Assembly (NCBI GenBank): GCA_009993635.1
Contig: JAACTC010000005.1
Coordinates: forward strand, 124,001 to 188,000
Length of the DNA stretch: 64,000 nucleotides
From: Erythrobacter sp.
Lineage (GTDB): Bacteria > Pseudomonadota > Alphaproteobacteria > Sphingomonadales > Sphingomonadaceae
Direction: 5' to 3'
Shown: one piece after another, positions 26,558 to 35,925 of the stretch
Numbering within the stretch: position 1 is the first letter of the stretch
How the letters are laid out: the number at the start of each line of letters is the position of its first letter
Translations under genes and position numbers: made by a program
The notes under the pieces: model-generated
Databases searched by the model: none
Seen by the model: the letters and a program-made list of their open reading frames with translations, nothing else
What the model was told of the DNA's origin: nothing

Positions 26558-27537
26558 GCATCTTGCCTTCCGGTATCCACGATTTCCTTGGCGCGGCCGG
26601 ATGGGCCGATGCCGATATTTCCCCCCTGACCGGGGATGCGAGCTTTCGCCGCTATTTCCGCGTCCAACGGGCCGGAGAAAGCGCGATGCTGATGTACGCG
26701 CCGCCCCCCGAAGACCCGCGCGAATTCCTCGACGTCGGGCGCTGGCTGCTGGACCAGGGCGTGCGTGCGCCGCTGATCCATGCCGAAGATAGCGCAGCGG
26801 GCTGGGTGCTGATCGAGGATTTCGGCGATGCGCGGATGCGCGACTGGCTGGACGATAATCCGCAGGACGAAGAACCGGCATACCGCGCCGCGATCGACGC
26901 GCTGGTTGCGCTGCATGGCACGCCGCCCGGGCCGTTCCCGCCCTATGACGAGGCCACCTATCTGCGCGAGGCGCGGCTGTTCACCGAATGGTATTGCCCG
27001 GAGGTGGGCCTGACGGTGGATGCCAACGGTTTCGAAACCGCATGGCGCGCGGTGCTGGAGCCGCTGTTCGCGAGCCAGACGCCGGGCGTTACCGTGCTGC
27101 GCGATTACCATGCGGAAAACATCATGCTTCTTCGGCCCAGCGACCATGCGGGCGATCAGGGCGTGATCGATTTTCAGGACGCGCTGGTCGGCCACCCGGC
27201 CTATGATCTGGTTTCCCTGTTGCAGGATGCACGGCGCGATGTGTCGCCCGAACTGGAGCGCAAGATGCTGGCCCACTACCGGGAATGCACCGGCTGCGAC
27301 GAAGCGTTCGAGGCGGACTACGCGCGGCTCGGCGCGCAGCGAAATACCAAGATCGTGGGCATTTTCGCGCGGCTCAACCGGCGCGATGAAAAGCCGCGCT
27401 ATCTCGGCCTGATCCCGCGCGTGTGGGAGGCTCTGGAGCGCGATCTGGCGCATCCGGCGCTGGCGCCGGTGGCGCAGTGGTTCGACGCGAACATTCCGCC
27501 AGACCTGCGCGCCCGGCGCGGCGCGGTGGACGTATGA
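26554..27537 (+). CDS. amgK: anomeric sugar kinase AmgK (aminoglycoside phosphotransferase fold)
   Basis: A 327-residue kinase of the aminoglycoside phosphotransferase fold. In Gram-negatives with the MurU route, AmgK phosphorylates N-acetylmuramic acid (and GlcNAc) at C1, recycling cell-wall sugar and bypassing de novo UDP-MurNAc synthesis. The catalytic loop is VTVLRDYHAENIML, and the metal-binding Asp is in GVIDFQDALVGHPAYDLVSLL (about residues 205-225). It sits between tsaE and murU with 4-bp overlaps on both sides; the murU partner makes the AmgK assignment firm against a generic antibiotic kinase. Confidence 0.9.
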   Translation: MSILPSGIHDFLGAAGWADADISPLTGDASFRRYFRVQRAGESAMLMYAPPPEDPREFLDVGRWLLDQGVRAPLIHAEDSAAGWVLIEDFGDARMRDWLDDNPQDEEPAYRAAIDALVALHGTPPGPFPPYDEATYLREARLFTEWYCPEVGLTVDANGFETAWRAVLEPLFASQTPGVTVLRDYHAENIMLLRPSDHAGDQGVIDFQDALVGHPAYDLVSLLQDARRDVSPELERKMLAHYRECTGCDEAFEADYARLGAQRNTKIVGIFARLNRRDEKPRYLGLIPRVWEALERDLAHPALAPVAQWFDANIPPDLRARRGAVDV

Positions 27538-28253
27538 AGCCGCCGCTCGCCAGCGACACCGCGATGGTGATGGCCGCAGGGCTGGGCAAGCGGATGCGCC
27601 CGCTTACCGCGACCATGCCCAAGCCGCTGGTACGCGTTTCCGGCAAGGCGCTGATCGATCACACGCTGGATCGGCTGGCCGAAGCGGGGCTGACCCAGGC
27701 GGTCGTCAATGTTCACTATCTGGCCGACGCGCTCGAAGCGCATGTGGTCGAACGCGCGAATCCAAAGGTGCAGATTTCGGACGAGCGTGACGCGCTGCTC
27801 GAAACCGGAGGCGGTATGGTAAGGGCGCAGTCGATGCTGCCCGATCCGTTCTTCTGCCTGAATTCGGACAATATCTGGCTCGACGGACCGAAAAATGCAT
27901 TTGCCGAACTTTCTGCCCGGTGGGACCCGGAGATCATGGACGCGCTGCTGCTGGTGGTGCCGCATTCGCGCGCGATGAACTTCAACGGGCAGGGCGATTT
28001 CCACCTCGATTCGGTGGGCCGGATCACCCGGCGGCGGACCGGCCGGATCGCGCCCTTCATCTATACCGGCATCCAGATCGTCAGCCACCGCCTTCTGCGC
28101 GACGCGCCCGAGGGCAAGTTCGGGACGATGCAGCTGTGGGAACGGGCGATCGGGGAGGGACGCCTTTACGGCCTGCCGTTCACCGGCCTTTGGTTCGAGG
28201 TAGGAACGCCGCAGGCCATTCGCCCGACCGAGGACGCGCTTTCGCGTGGCTGA
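27534..28253 (+). CDS. murU: N-acetylmuramate-1-phosphate uridylyltransferase MurU
   Basis: A 239-residue nucleotidyltransferase that joins UTP to MurNAc-1-phosphate, the step after AmgK in peptidoglycan recycling. The nucleotide-binding signature MVMAAGLGKRMRPLT is at residues 11-25, PKPLVRV at 30-36, and the metal-binding Asp in NSDNIWLDG. It begins 4 bp inside amgK and ends 8 bp inside addB. The small size matches MurU rather than hexameric sugar pyrophosphorylases with extra domains. Confidence 0.9.
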   Translation: MKPPLASDTAMVMAAGLGKRMRPLTATMPKPLVRVSGKALIDHTLDRLAEAGLTQAVVNVHYLADALEAHVVERANPKVQISDERDALLETGGGMVRAQSMLPDPFFCLNSDNIWLDGPKNAFAELSARWDPEIMDALLLVVPHSRAMNFNGQGDFHLDSVGRITRRRTGRIAPFIYTGIQIVSHRLLRDAPEGKFGTMQLWERAIGEGRLYGLPFTGLWFEVGTPQAIRPTEDALSRG

Positions 28254-31200
28254 GCCGCGCAAGCCGCAGGTCTATTCGATTGCCGCGCACCGCGGCTTCG
28301 CCGACGCGTTGGTCGCCGGGCTGGTGCCGCGTTATGCCGAGGATGGGCTGGGGCTCGCCCGACTGACCCTACTGCTGCCCAGCGGCCGCGCGATCCGTAC
28401 GGTGAGCGAGGCTTTCGTGCGACAAATGGGCGAAGCGGGCGAAAACGGCCTGCTGCTGCCACGCATGGTCACCATCGGCGATCTTGCGCTCGACGAGGCG
28501 CTGGGGCCGCTGCTCGATCCGCTGGGGGCAAGTTTCATTCCCCCCGCGGTCGATCCGACCTACCGCTGGCTGCGCCTCGCTGCGCTGCTGCATGAAGTGG
28601 CAGGCGACGATGCGCCGTCCGGCCCGCCGCTGTTCCGGCAGGCGCGGATGATCGCCGACACGATGGACCGCCTGCTGGTGGAGGAGATCGCGCCCAACGA
28701 ACTGGTCGGCGATGCCGTGCTGGACCGGTTGGGCAGCCTCTCGGGGCACTGGATACGTTCGCTGCATCGCTTCATCGGCGTGCAGGACAGATGGCTGGAA
28801 GAGCTGGCCGCGATGGGCCGCGTCGATGCTGCCACCCGCCGCAACCTGCTGTTCGATCATGCCGCGAAAAGCTGGCGCGTGAACCCACCGGCCACACCCA
28901 TCGTCGCGGCCGGCGTCACCAGCCCGGCACCGGCGCTGGCGCGCCTGCTTCGCGCGGTGAGCGAGCTGCCGCAAGGCGCTGTGATCCTGCCCGATCTCGA
29001 TCTTTCGCTGTCGGACGAGGCGTGGACGGAACTGGGCCGGGCGGGCGCATCGGACAGTGCCGAGGGCGAAACGCTGGGCAGCGACGACGCGACCACCCAC
29101 CCGCAATATCACCTGAAGCTGTTGCTCAACCGGATGAGCGTCGCGCGCGGGGAGGTGCAGCAATGGCACCGGCGTGGAATCGGCGCCGCACCGCCGGAAC
29201 GCACCCATGCGGTCAGCGCACTGTTCCTGCCGCCCGAAGCGAGCAAGGGCTGGGTCGAACTGCCGTCGGAAAAGCGTCGGCTTTCCGGCGTCCGGTTGAT
29301 GGAGCTGGCCAATCCGGAAGAGGAAGCGCAGGCGGTTGCACTCGCGGTGCGTCACGCGCTGGAACAGGCGGAAAAGCGTATCGCGGTGATCACACCCGAT
29401 CGCGCACTGGCCCGGCGCATCGTGCACCACCTACGCCGCTGGGATATCGAGGCGGACGATTCCGCCGGGATGCCGTTGGGCGAAACCTCCGCCGGGCGTG
29501 CGCTGCTGCTGCTGGCGCAGGTGATGGCGGAAAATGCCGCGCCTGTGCCGCTGATCGCGATGCTCGGCCATCCGGCGATGGGTAGCGGGGGTGAGGATGC
29601 GCGGGCCGAGGATCGCGCACGCGCGGACTGGCTCGATGCGCTGCGAAAGTTCGAGAACCGGCTGCGGGGTCCGCGGCCGGCAGCGGGTCTCGACCCGCTC
29701 CGCGCGATCGCCGCCAAGGCTGGCGTTGAAAGATGGTGGGCCGGGGTGGTAGACATCCTGGACCCGCTGTTGAGCGGAACGGGCGATGCCACTCAGGCTC
29801 CGCTGGCCGATCTGCTGACCCGCGTGGCGCAGGCGATCGAAGCGTTCTGCGGTGACGCGATCTGGTCGCGGGAAGATGGCCGCGCGCTTGGCAGCTTCAT
29901 CGACGATCTGCGCCAGCAGGCACAGGCTGCGGGCACCGCCATCGACCCGCGCGATCTGCACGACCTGCTGGGCGACGCGATGGATCGAATCGCGGTGCGC
30001 CCGGCCTATGGCGGGCATCCACGCGTCGCAGTCTACGGCCTGCTGGAAAGCCGTATGGCGCGTGCCGATCTGCTGATCTGTGCCGGGTTGAACGAAGGAA
30101 CATGGCCGGGCGGTGCATCGCCCGATCCCTTGCTGGCCCCGCCCGTGCTGCGCGCCCTCGGCGTGCCGGGCGCCGAGTTTCGCATCGGGCTTGCGGCGCA
30201 CGATCTGGCCGGCGCGCTGGGCGCACCGAACGTGCTTCTGACGCGGGCCGATCGCGATGCCGATGGCCCGGCGATCCCCTCGCGCTTCTTTCTGCGGATC
30301 AAGGCGCTGCTCGGCAATCTGGCCGACCAGCACCGCGAGGACGCGCTGCCGGAGCTCGTCGATGCCCTGCGCGATGCGCAGCAGCTGCCGCTGTATCCCG
30401 TGCCCGAACCATGCCCGCCGCAGGAGGTTCGCCGGGTGAGCATCAGCGCCACCTCGCTCGACCGGCTACGATCGGACCCGTACCAGTTCTATGCCCGCTC
30501 GATCCTCCATCTGGACGAGCTCGACCCGCTCGACGCCGAACCCAGCGCCGCATGGCAGGGCACGCTCGCGCACGCGATCCTCGAAGACTGGCACAGGCAG
30601 AAGGGCTCGCTGGCCGATCTTGCCGCGCAGCATCTTGCGGAGATGGCCGCGCATCCGCTGACCCGCGCGCTGTGGGAGCCGCGCCTGATGGCGGCGCTCG
30701 AATGGATCGAAAACCAGGTGGCGGGCGATCCGGGGCGCGAAATCGTGGGTGTGGAAGAAAAGGGCAAGCTCGTGGTGAAGGGCATCCAGATCACGGGCAC
30801 TGCCGACCGGATCGATCGGCTGGCCGACGGCAGCTACGCGATCGTCGATTACAAGACCGGCGGGCCGCCATCGAAGAAGATGGTGGAGGGTGGCTATGCC
30901 CTGCAGCTCGGCACGCTGGGCCTGTTGCTGGCCGAGGGGGCCTATGCGGATCGCGGGATCGAAGGCACGCCCACCCGCTTCGAATACTGGTCGCTGGGGC
31001 GCGATGCGAAGTCCGACACGGGCTTCGGGTATGTGACCACGCCGCTGAAGGTGGGCGGCGCGCGCAGCGGGATCGAGCCGGAAGATTTCCTGCCCGAAGC
31101 CCGGCGTTTCCTGACCGAGGCACTCGATACATGGATCATCGGTGACGCGCCGTTCACCGCGCGGCCCAACCCGGATCTGAAGCTCTATGCGACCTACGAC

Positions 31201-31260
31201 CAACTGATGCGGCTCGAAGAATGGCTGGGCCGTGAGGACGACACGGGGCCGACGGCATGA
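28246..31260 (+). CDS. addB: AddB subunit of the AddAB helicase-nuclease
   Basis: A 1004-residue AddB, partner of AddA in processing double-strand ends for RecA-dependent repair. The N-terminal half is an inactivated helicase-like domain; the C-terminal RecB-type nuclease has GTADRIDRL and IVDYKTGGPP near residues 850-880. GTG 28246 is the start, overlapping murU by 8 bp. In the Bacillus-type AddB an iron-sulfur cluster is held by four Cys around the nuclease; the corresponding place here reads RSDPYQFYARS with no Cys, so this alphaproteobacterial form probably lacks the cluster. Confidence 0.93.
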   Translation: MAEPRKPQVYSIAAHRGFADALVAGLVPRYAEDGLGLARLTLLLPSGRAIRTVSEAFVRQMGEAGENGLLLPRMVTIGDLALDEALGPLLDPLGASFIPPAVDPTYRWLRLAALLHEVAGDDAPSGPPLFRQARMIADTMDRLLVEEIAPNELVGDAVLDRLGSLSGHWIRSLHRFIGVQDRWLEELAAMGRVDAATRRNLLFDHAAKSWRVNPPATPIVAAGVTSPAPALARLLRAVSELPQGAVILPDLDLSLSDEAWTELGRAGASDSAEGETLGSDDATTHPQYHLKLLLNRMSVARGEVQQWHRRGIGAAPPERTHAVSALFLPPEASKGWVELPSEKRRLSGVRLMELANPEEEAQAVALAVRHALEQAEKRIAVITPDRALARRIVHHLRRWDIEADDSAGMPLGETSAGRALLLLAQVMAENAAPVPLIAMLGHPAMGSGGEDARAEDRARADWLDALRKFENRLRGPRPAAGLDPLRAIAAKAGVERWWAGVVDILDPLLSGTGDATQAPLADLLTRVAQAIEAFCGDAIWSREDGRALGSFIDDLRQQAQAAGTAIDPRDLHDLLGDAMDRIAVRPAYGGHPRVAVYGLLESRMARADLLICAGLNEGTWPGGASPDPLLAPPVLRALGVPGAEFRIGLAAHDLAGALGAPNVLLTRADRDADGPAIPSRFFLRIKALLGNLADQHREDALPELVDALRDAQQLPLYPVPEPCPPQEVRRVSISATSLDRLRSDPYQFYARSILHLDELDPLDAEPSAAWQGTLAHAILEDWHRQKGSLADLAAQHLAEMAAHPLTRALWEPRLMAALEWIENQVAGDPGREIVGVEEKGKLVVKGIQITGTADRIDRLADGSYAIVDYKTGGPPSKKMVEGGYALQLGTLGLLLAEGAYADRGIEGTPTRFEYWSLGRDAKSDTGFGYVTTPLKVGGARSGIEPEDFLPEARRFLTEALDTWIIGDAPFTARPNPDLKLYATYDQLMRLEEWLGREDDTGPTA

Positions 31261-34200
31261 GTGGCCAGCTGCATCCTCTCAGGCCGGAACAGGCGCACGC
31301 CGCCGATCCGGCACACTCGGTCTGGCTGTCGGCCAGTGCGGGGACGGGCAAGACGCAGGTACTCTCCGCGCGCGTGCTGCGCCTGCTGTTGCAGCCCGGC
31401 GTGGAACCGGGATCGATCCTGTGCCTGACCTTTACCAAGGCGGGCGCGGCGGAAATGGCGACGCGGGTGAACGAGACGCTGGCCCGCTGGGTTCGAATGA
31501 AGCCCGATGCGCTGGCAGGCGAATTGATGGCCATCGGGGCGAAGTTCGATCCTGCTGCGCAGGCGCGTGCCCGCACGCTGTTCACCAGGGTGCTCGATTG
31601 CCCCGGCGGCGGCCTCAGGATCGATACGATCCATGCTTTCGCGCAATACTTGCTTGCCGCGTTCCCGGAGGAAGCGGGGCTGGAACCGGGCACGGTTGCG
31701 ATGGACGACCGCACGCGTGCACTGCTGGCGCGCGAGGTGCTTGGCGAACTGGTCGCCAATGCTGATGCGGATGATCGCAGCGCGCTGGCGATGCTTTCGC
31801 TCCGGCTTGGCCCGGATGGCGCGAAGGCGTGGCTGATGGCGTGCGCCAAGGCGCAGGAGCTGTGGGCCGATCCGGGCGGCTGGCGCAGCCCCATGCGCCC
31901 GCAGGTGCTGCAACTGCTGGGTCTGCCGAGAGACTTCTCCGAATCCGATCTGGCCCGCGAATGCGCGGATGATCGGTTTGCCCAGACGGCCCTTCGATCG
32001 TGCCATGCGCATTATGGCGAGTGGAAGGCCAAGAGCGGCAGCGATGCCTGTGCGGCAATTACGAACTGGCTATCGCTCGATCCCGTGACGCGCCTGGCAG
32101 AGCTTACCACGCTCGAACTGGCGCTGTTCTTCAAGAACGGCAATCCGCGTCTGCCGAAGAATGCCGATCCGCTGTTTACGGATGATCTGGCGCGCGTGGG
32201 CGAGGCGATTGCTGCCATCCGCGAGAAGCATGTGCTGCTGGCGTTGACCGAATATCTCGTCCCCGCGCTCGAACTTGGGCGGAGGTTTGCAATCCTTTGG
32301 GACGACGCGAAGCGCATCCGCGGGCTGGTCGATTTCGACGATCAGATTGCGCGCGCCGCAGCATTGCTCGCCAATGGCGATATGGCGCAATGGATCGGCT
32401 ACAAGCTTGACCGCGCGTTCGATCACATTCTGGTCGACGAAGCGCAGGATACCAATGCCAGCCAGTGGGCGATCATCGATGCGCTGACGCAGGATTATTT
32501 CGACGGGCTGGGCGCGGCAGGCGCACGGCTGCGCACGGTGTTCGTGGTCGGCGACTACAAGCAGGCGATTTTCGGCTTCCAGGGCACCGAACCGCAGCTG
32601 TTTCTTTCCCAGCGCGAGAAATATCGCGAGAAGATCGACCAGGCGATCGCCAATCTGGAAGAGCTGGCACGTGAAACGCGCGACCGGCCGCTGGTGCAAC
32701 TCTCGCCGCTGCAACCCGTCGAATTGCAGCAGAACTTCCGCTCTTCGCAGACCATCCTCGATTTCGTGGATCGCGCTGTAGCGCAGGTCGGCACCGAAGC
32801 GATGGGGATGGGGCCGGATGAGGTTCGCCATACCGGGCTGGAGGTGCCGGGCCGCGTGACCTTGTGGGCGCCGATCCGCGCGGACGAGGGCGACGATCCC
32901 GAGGCGGTGGAGCAGGAGGGTGCGGAAACCTGGCTGCCCGCACCGGAGCGGCGAATGGCGGACCGCATCGCGCGGCAGGTGAAGCAGTGGCTCGATCACG
33001 GACATGTGCTGACCAAGGGCGGCAAGCGCCGCGCGGGGCCGGGCGACATCATGATCCTGGTACGCAAGCGCCGCGCGCTGGCCGGGCTAATCGTGGCGCG
33101 GCTGCACGCCGCGCGCGTGCCCGTGGCGGGGGTGGACCGGCTGCGGATCGGTGCACCGCTGGCGGTGAAGGATCTGCTCGCCGCATTGCGCTTTGCCGCG
33201 CAGCCACGCGACGACCTGAGCCTTGCCAACCTGCTGGTCTCCCCGCTCGGCGGGTGGTCGCAGGAGGATCTGCTGCTGCACGGCCTGCGCGAACGCAAGG
33301 TCGGGTTGTGGGACCATATCCGCCGCAGCTATGCGCCCCTGTGCATGGAAACGGCAGACCGGCTGCGTGCGCTGCTCGCCAGGGTTGATTACGAACCGCC
33401 GCAGGCACTGCTGCACTGGTTGCTGACCGGGCCGTGGGACGGGCGGCGGCGGCTCGTTGCGCGTCTTGGGCGCGAAGCGAACGATCCGATCGACGAACTG
33501 ATCGGTGCCGCCTTCGCGTTCTCGGCAGAGCACACGGCAAGCCTGCAAGGCTTCCTCAACTGGTTCGATGCGTCCGACGAAGAGCTGAAGCGCGATGCGG
33601 GCGGCGGCGGCGATGCGGTGCGCGTGCTGACTGCGCATGGATCGAAAGGGTTGCAGGCACCCATCGTGATCCTCGCCGACGCGACGGGCAATCCGGATCG
33701 CGGGCCGGTGAGGGCTGGCGAGCTCGCGACGGTCGACGGCCGCCCCGTGCCGCTGCCCGCCATGCCGAAGGAAGCCAAGGCCGGCCCGGTGGTCGAAGCG
33801 GAGGAAGCGAAAAAGGCCCGCGAGCGCGAGGAGCACTGGCGGTTGATGTATGTTGCGCTGACCCGTGCCGAAGAAGCCCTCTATATTGGCGGTGCACTGC
33901 TGCCGAGCGACAAGGACATTCCCGAAGCCAGCTGGTACGCGGTGGCGTCGGCACTGTTCGAAGGGGAGGGTAAGGAGGACCCGATCTGGGGCCAGCGGCA
34001 CGATCTTGGCGACTTGCCCGGTTTGAATGCGCCTCCTGCCGCTGCGCCATCCGACGGCGAGAGCACGCAACTACCTGCATGGGCTACCCGCCCGCCCGCG
34101 CAGGAACCGCGCCCGCCGCGCCCGCTTGCGCCATCGTCGGCCGGGGAAGACCTGTCCCCCAACCCGCCCGGTATGATGCAGGGCGGCGACGCGGCACTGC

Positions 34201-34727
34201 GCGGTACGCTGATCCATCGCCTGCTCGAACGCCTGCCCGATATCGCGCCGGAGGAACGGCGGGAAAAGGCCGCACGCTGGCTCGAAGCGCAGGCAGGCGA
34301 CCTGCCCGCCGATGCGCGCGAGCAGATGCTGGAGCAGGTGCTCGGCGTGCTCGACCATCCCGATTTTGCCGATCTGTTCGCACCCGGCGCGCTGGCCGAA
34401 GTCTCGCTTGCCGCGACGGTGGAGGGGCAGGTGGTGACCGGCAAGCTCGATCGGCTGTGCGTGGGCGAGGATCGCGTGCTGGTGGTGGATTACAAAACCA
34501 CGCGTCGCCCGCCGGATTCGCTGGAGCAAGTGCCCGCTGCCACGCTCAGACAGATGTCCGCCTATGCCCACGCGCTCGCCGCGATCTATCCCGGGCGGGA
34601 AATTTCCGCCGCGCTGCTGTACACGCATGAACCCCGGATCATCGCGCTTCCCGGCGATCTGCTGGCCCGCCACAAGCCCGGCTTGGGGGACAAGCAGGCA
34701 AGCTTGCCAGCCAACGGCTTTGCGTGA
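31257..34727 (+). CDS. addA: AddA subunit of the AddAB helicase-nuclease
   Basis: An 1156-residue UvrD-type helicase with a C-terminal nuclease, the motor of AddAB. Helicase motifs are in order: Walker A SASAGTGKTQV (about residues 24-34), LTFTKAGAAEM, LVDEAQDTNASQW, VVGDYKQAIFGFQG, VLTAHGSKGLQAPIV and MYVALTRAEEALY. The nuclease has GKLDRL and LVVDYKTTR near residues 1060-1085. It overlaps addB by 4 bp. A Pro/Ala-rich linker (about residues 935-975) separates helicase and nuclease. Confidence 0.95.
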   Translation: MSGQLHPLRPEQAHAADPAHSVWLSASAGTGKTQVLSARVLRLLLQPGVEPGSILCLTFTKAGAAEMATRVNETLARWVRMKPDALAGELMAIGAKFDPAAQARARTLFTRVLDCPGGGLRIDTIHAFAQYLLAAFPEEAGLEPGTVAMDDRTRALLAREVLGELVANADADDRSALAMLSLRLGPDGAKAWLMACAKAQELWADPGGWRSPMRPQVLQLLGLPRDFSESDLARECADDRFAQTALRSCHAHYGEWKAKSGSDACAAITNWLSLDPVTRLAELTTLELALFFKNGNPRLPKNADPLFTDDLARVGEAIAAIREKHVLLALTEYLVPALELGRRFAILWDDAKRIRGLVDFDDQIARAAALLANGDMAQWIGYKLDRAFDHILVDEAQDTNASQWAIIDALTQDYFDGLGAAGARLRTVFVVGDYKQAIFGFQGTEPQLFLSQREKYREKIDQAIANLEELARETRDRPLVQLSPLQPVELQQNFRSSQTILDFVDRAVAQVGTEAMGMGPDEVRHTGLEVPGRVTLWAPIRADEGDDPEAVEQEGAETWLPAPERRMADRIARQVKQWLDHGHVLTKGGKRRAGPGDIMILVRKRRALAGLIVARLHAARVPVAGVDRLRIGAPLAVKDLLAALRFAAQPRDDLSLANLLVSPLGGWSQEDLLLHGLRERKVGLWDHIRRSYAPLCMETADRLRALLARVDYEPPQALLHWLLTGPWDGRRRLVARLGREANDPIDELIGAAFAFSAEHTASLQGFLNWFDASDEELKRDAGGGGDAVRVLTAHGSKGLQAPIVILADATGNPDRGPVRAGELATVDGRPVPLPAMPKEAKAGPVVEAEEAKKAREREEHWRLMYVALTRAEEALYIGGALLPSDKDIPEASWYAVASALFEGEGKEDPIWGQRHDLGDLPGLNAPPAAAPSDGESTQLPAWATRPPAQEPRPPRPLAPSSAGEDLSPNPPGMMQGGDAALRGTLIHRLLERLPDIAPEERREKAARWLEAQAGDLPADAREQMLEQVLGVLDHPDFADLFAPGALAEVSLAATVEGQVVTGKLDRLCVGEDRVLVVDYKTTRRPPDSLEQVPAATLRQMSAYAHALAAIYPGREISAALLYTHEPRIIALPGDLLARHKPGLGDKQASLPANGFA

Positions 34728-34774
34728 GCCGATTGATTACCTAGATGAAGGGGCAAGAAACAGGAGATTGCCTC

Positions 34775-35095
34775 ATGGCTACCAAGACCGTCACCGATGC
34801 CAGCTTCAAAACCGACGTGATCGAAAGCGACAAGCCCGTGCTCGTCGATTTCTGGGCCGAATGGTGCGGCCCGTGCAAGATGATTGCGCCCGCGCTGGAA
34901 GAAATCAGCGACGAACTGGCCGACCAGGTCACCATCGCCAAGATGGACATCATGGAGAACACCGACACGCCCGGCCAGCTGGGCGTGCAGGGCATTCCCT
35001 ATCTGGTGCTGTACAAGAACGGCGAACGTGCTGCCGAACTCACCGGCGCACGCCCCAAGAGCCAGCTGAAGGCGTGGCTGGAAGAACAGCTCTGA
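34775..35095 (+). CDS. trxA: thioredoxin 1
   Basis: A 106-residue thioredoxin, the general cytoplasmic dithiol reductant. The redox motif WCGPC is at residues 30-34 within LVDFWAEWCGPCKM, and the cis-Pro loop GIPYLVLYKNG is at about 74-84. ATG 34775 follows AGGAGA at 34762-34767; an in-frame ATG at 34745 would add ten residues without a better site. It lies 47 bp after addA and may be cotranscribed. Its stop is only 7 bp from the convergent phosphatase stop. Confidence 0.96.
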   Translation: MATKTVTDASFKTDVIESDKPVLVDFWAEWCGPCKMIAPALEEISDELADQVTIAKMDIMENTDTPGQLGVQGIPYLVLYKNGERAAELTGARPKSQLKAWLEEQL

Positions 35096-35102
35096 TCGCG
35101 CG

Positions 35103-35915
35103 TCAGGCGGCGGGCTGGTAGCCCGCTGCCGCCAGCCGCGCGACCAGCTGGTCGAACAGGTCGCGGTTCGCCGCGCCGATCATGCCCCTGCGGCCATCGT
35201 CGACCCGGTATTGCGTCCCGTCGAGCCGCAGACAGGTGCCGCCCGATTCGTTCAGGAACAGGCTGCCGGCGGCGTGATCCCAGGGCAGCGTGCGTTCGTA
35301 GATCGCGACGTCGTGTTCCCCCAGTACGGTAAGCGGGTACTGCTCGCACGCGGCGCCCGGTGCCTCGACGAGGGTGTAGTTCGGGGCAATCTCGATCTCG
35401 AAGCTGCGCCGCTGATCCGGTGCCATGAACTTCGTCATCGCGGCGAGGCGCGGCGGGTTCGCGCCGCTGGCCTGCGCGGTTACGGTTTCCCCGTCGATGG
35501 TCGCACCCTTGCCGCGATGGGCGGCGCAGAAACGGTCGCGCTGCGGATCGTAGATCCACCCGGCCTGCGCGAAGCCTTCTTCTGCCAGCGCGACCATCAG
35601 CCCGAAATGGCCCTTGCCGCGCGCGAAGTTGGCCGTGCCGTCGATCGGGTCGATGATCCAGCAGGTGCCGGACAGGCGATCCATCACCGAAGCATCCGCA
35701 TGCACCGCTTCTTCGCCGACAATGGCGGCTTCGTGGTGCAGCTTGGCCAGCCCTTCCGCCAGCGCGATCTCAGCCTCGCGGTCGGCGATGGTGACGAGAT
35801 CGTCGTCGGCCTTCTCGATGATTTCGGTGGCCTTCAGCGTCCTGTGGCGCGGCATGACGATGCGTTCGGCAACATCGCGCATCAGCGCCAGAACTTCGCG
35901 GTCGAGTACGCTCAT
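35103..35915 (-). CDS. inositol monophosphatase family phosphatase
   Basis: A 270-residue Mg-dependent phosphatase of the inositol monophosphatase superfamily. Metal-binding motifs are GEEAVHAD (about residue 68), WIIDPIDGTANFARG (about 85-99) and the C-terminal LPWDHAAG. The family includes inositol-1-phosphatase, histidinol-phosphatase HisN, CysQ and fructose-1,6-bisphosphatase; in alphaproteobacteria a HisN role is common, but the sequence alone does not decide. It is probably cotranscribed with argJ, which ends 10 bp upstream; the argJ neighbour fits an amino-acid pathway role. Confidence 0.85.
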   Translation of the reverse strand: MSVLDREVLALMRDVAERIVMPRHRTLKATEIIEKADDDLVTIADREAEIALAEGLAKLHHEAAIVGEEAVHADASVMDRLSGTCWIIDPIDGTANFARGKGHFGLMVALAEEGFAQAGWIYDPQRDRFCAAHRGKGATIDGETVTAQASGANPPRLAAMTKFMAPDQRRSFEIEIAPNYTLVEAPGAACEQYPLTVLGEHDVAIYERTLPWDHAAGSLFLNESGGTCLRLDGTQYRVDDGRRGMIGAANRDLFDQLVARLAAAGYQPAA

Positions 35916-35925
35916 GGGTTTCTCC

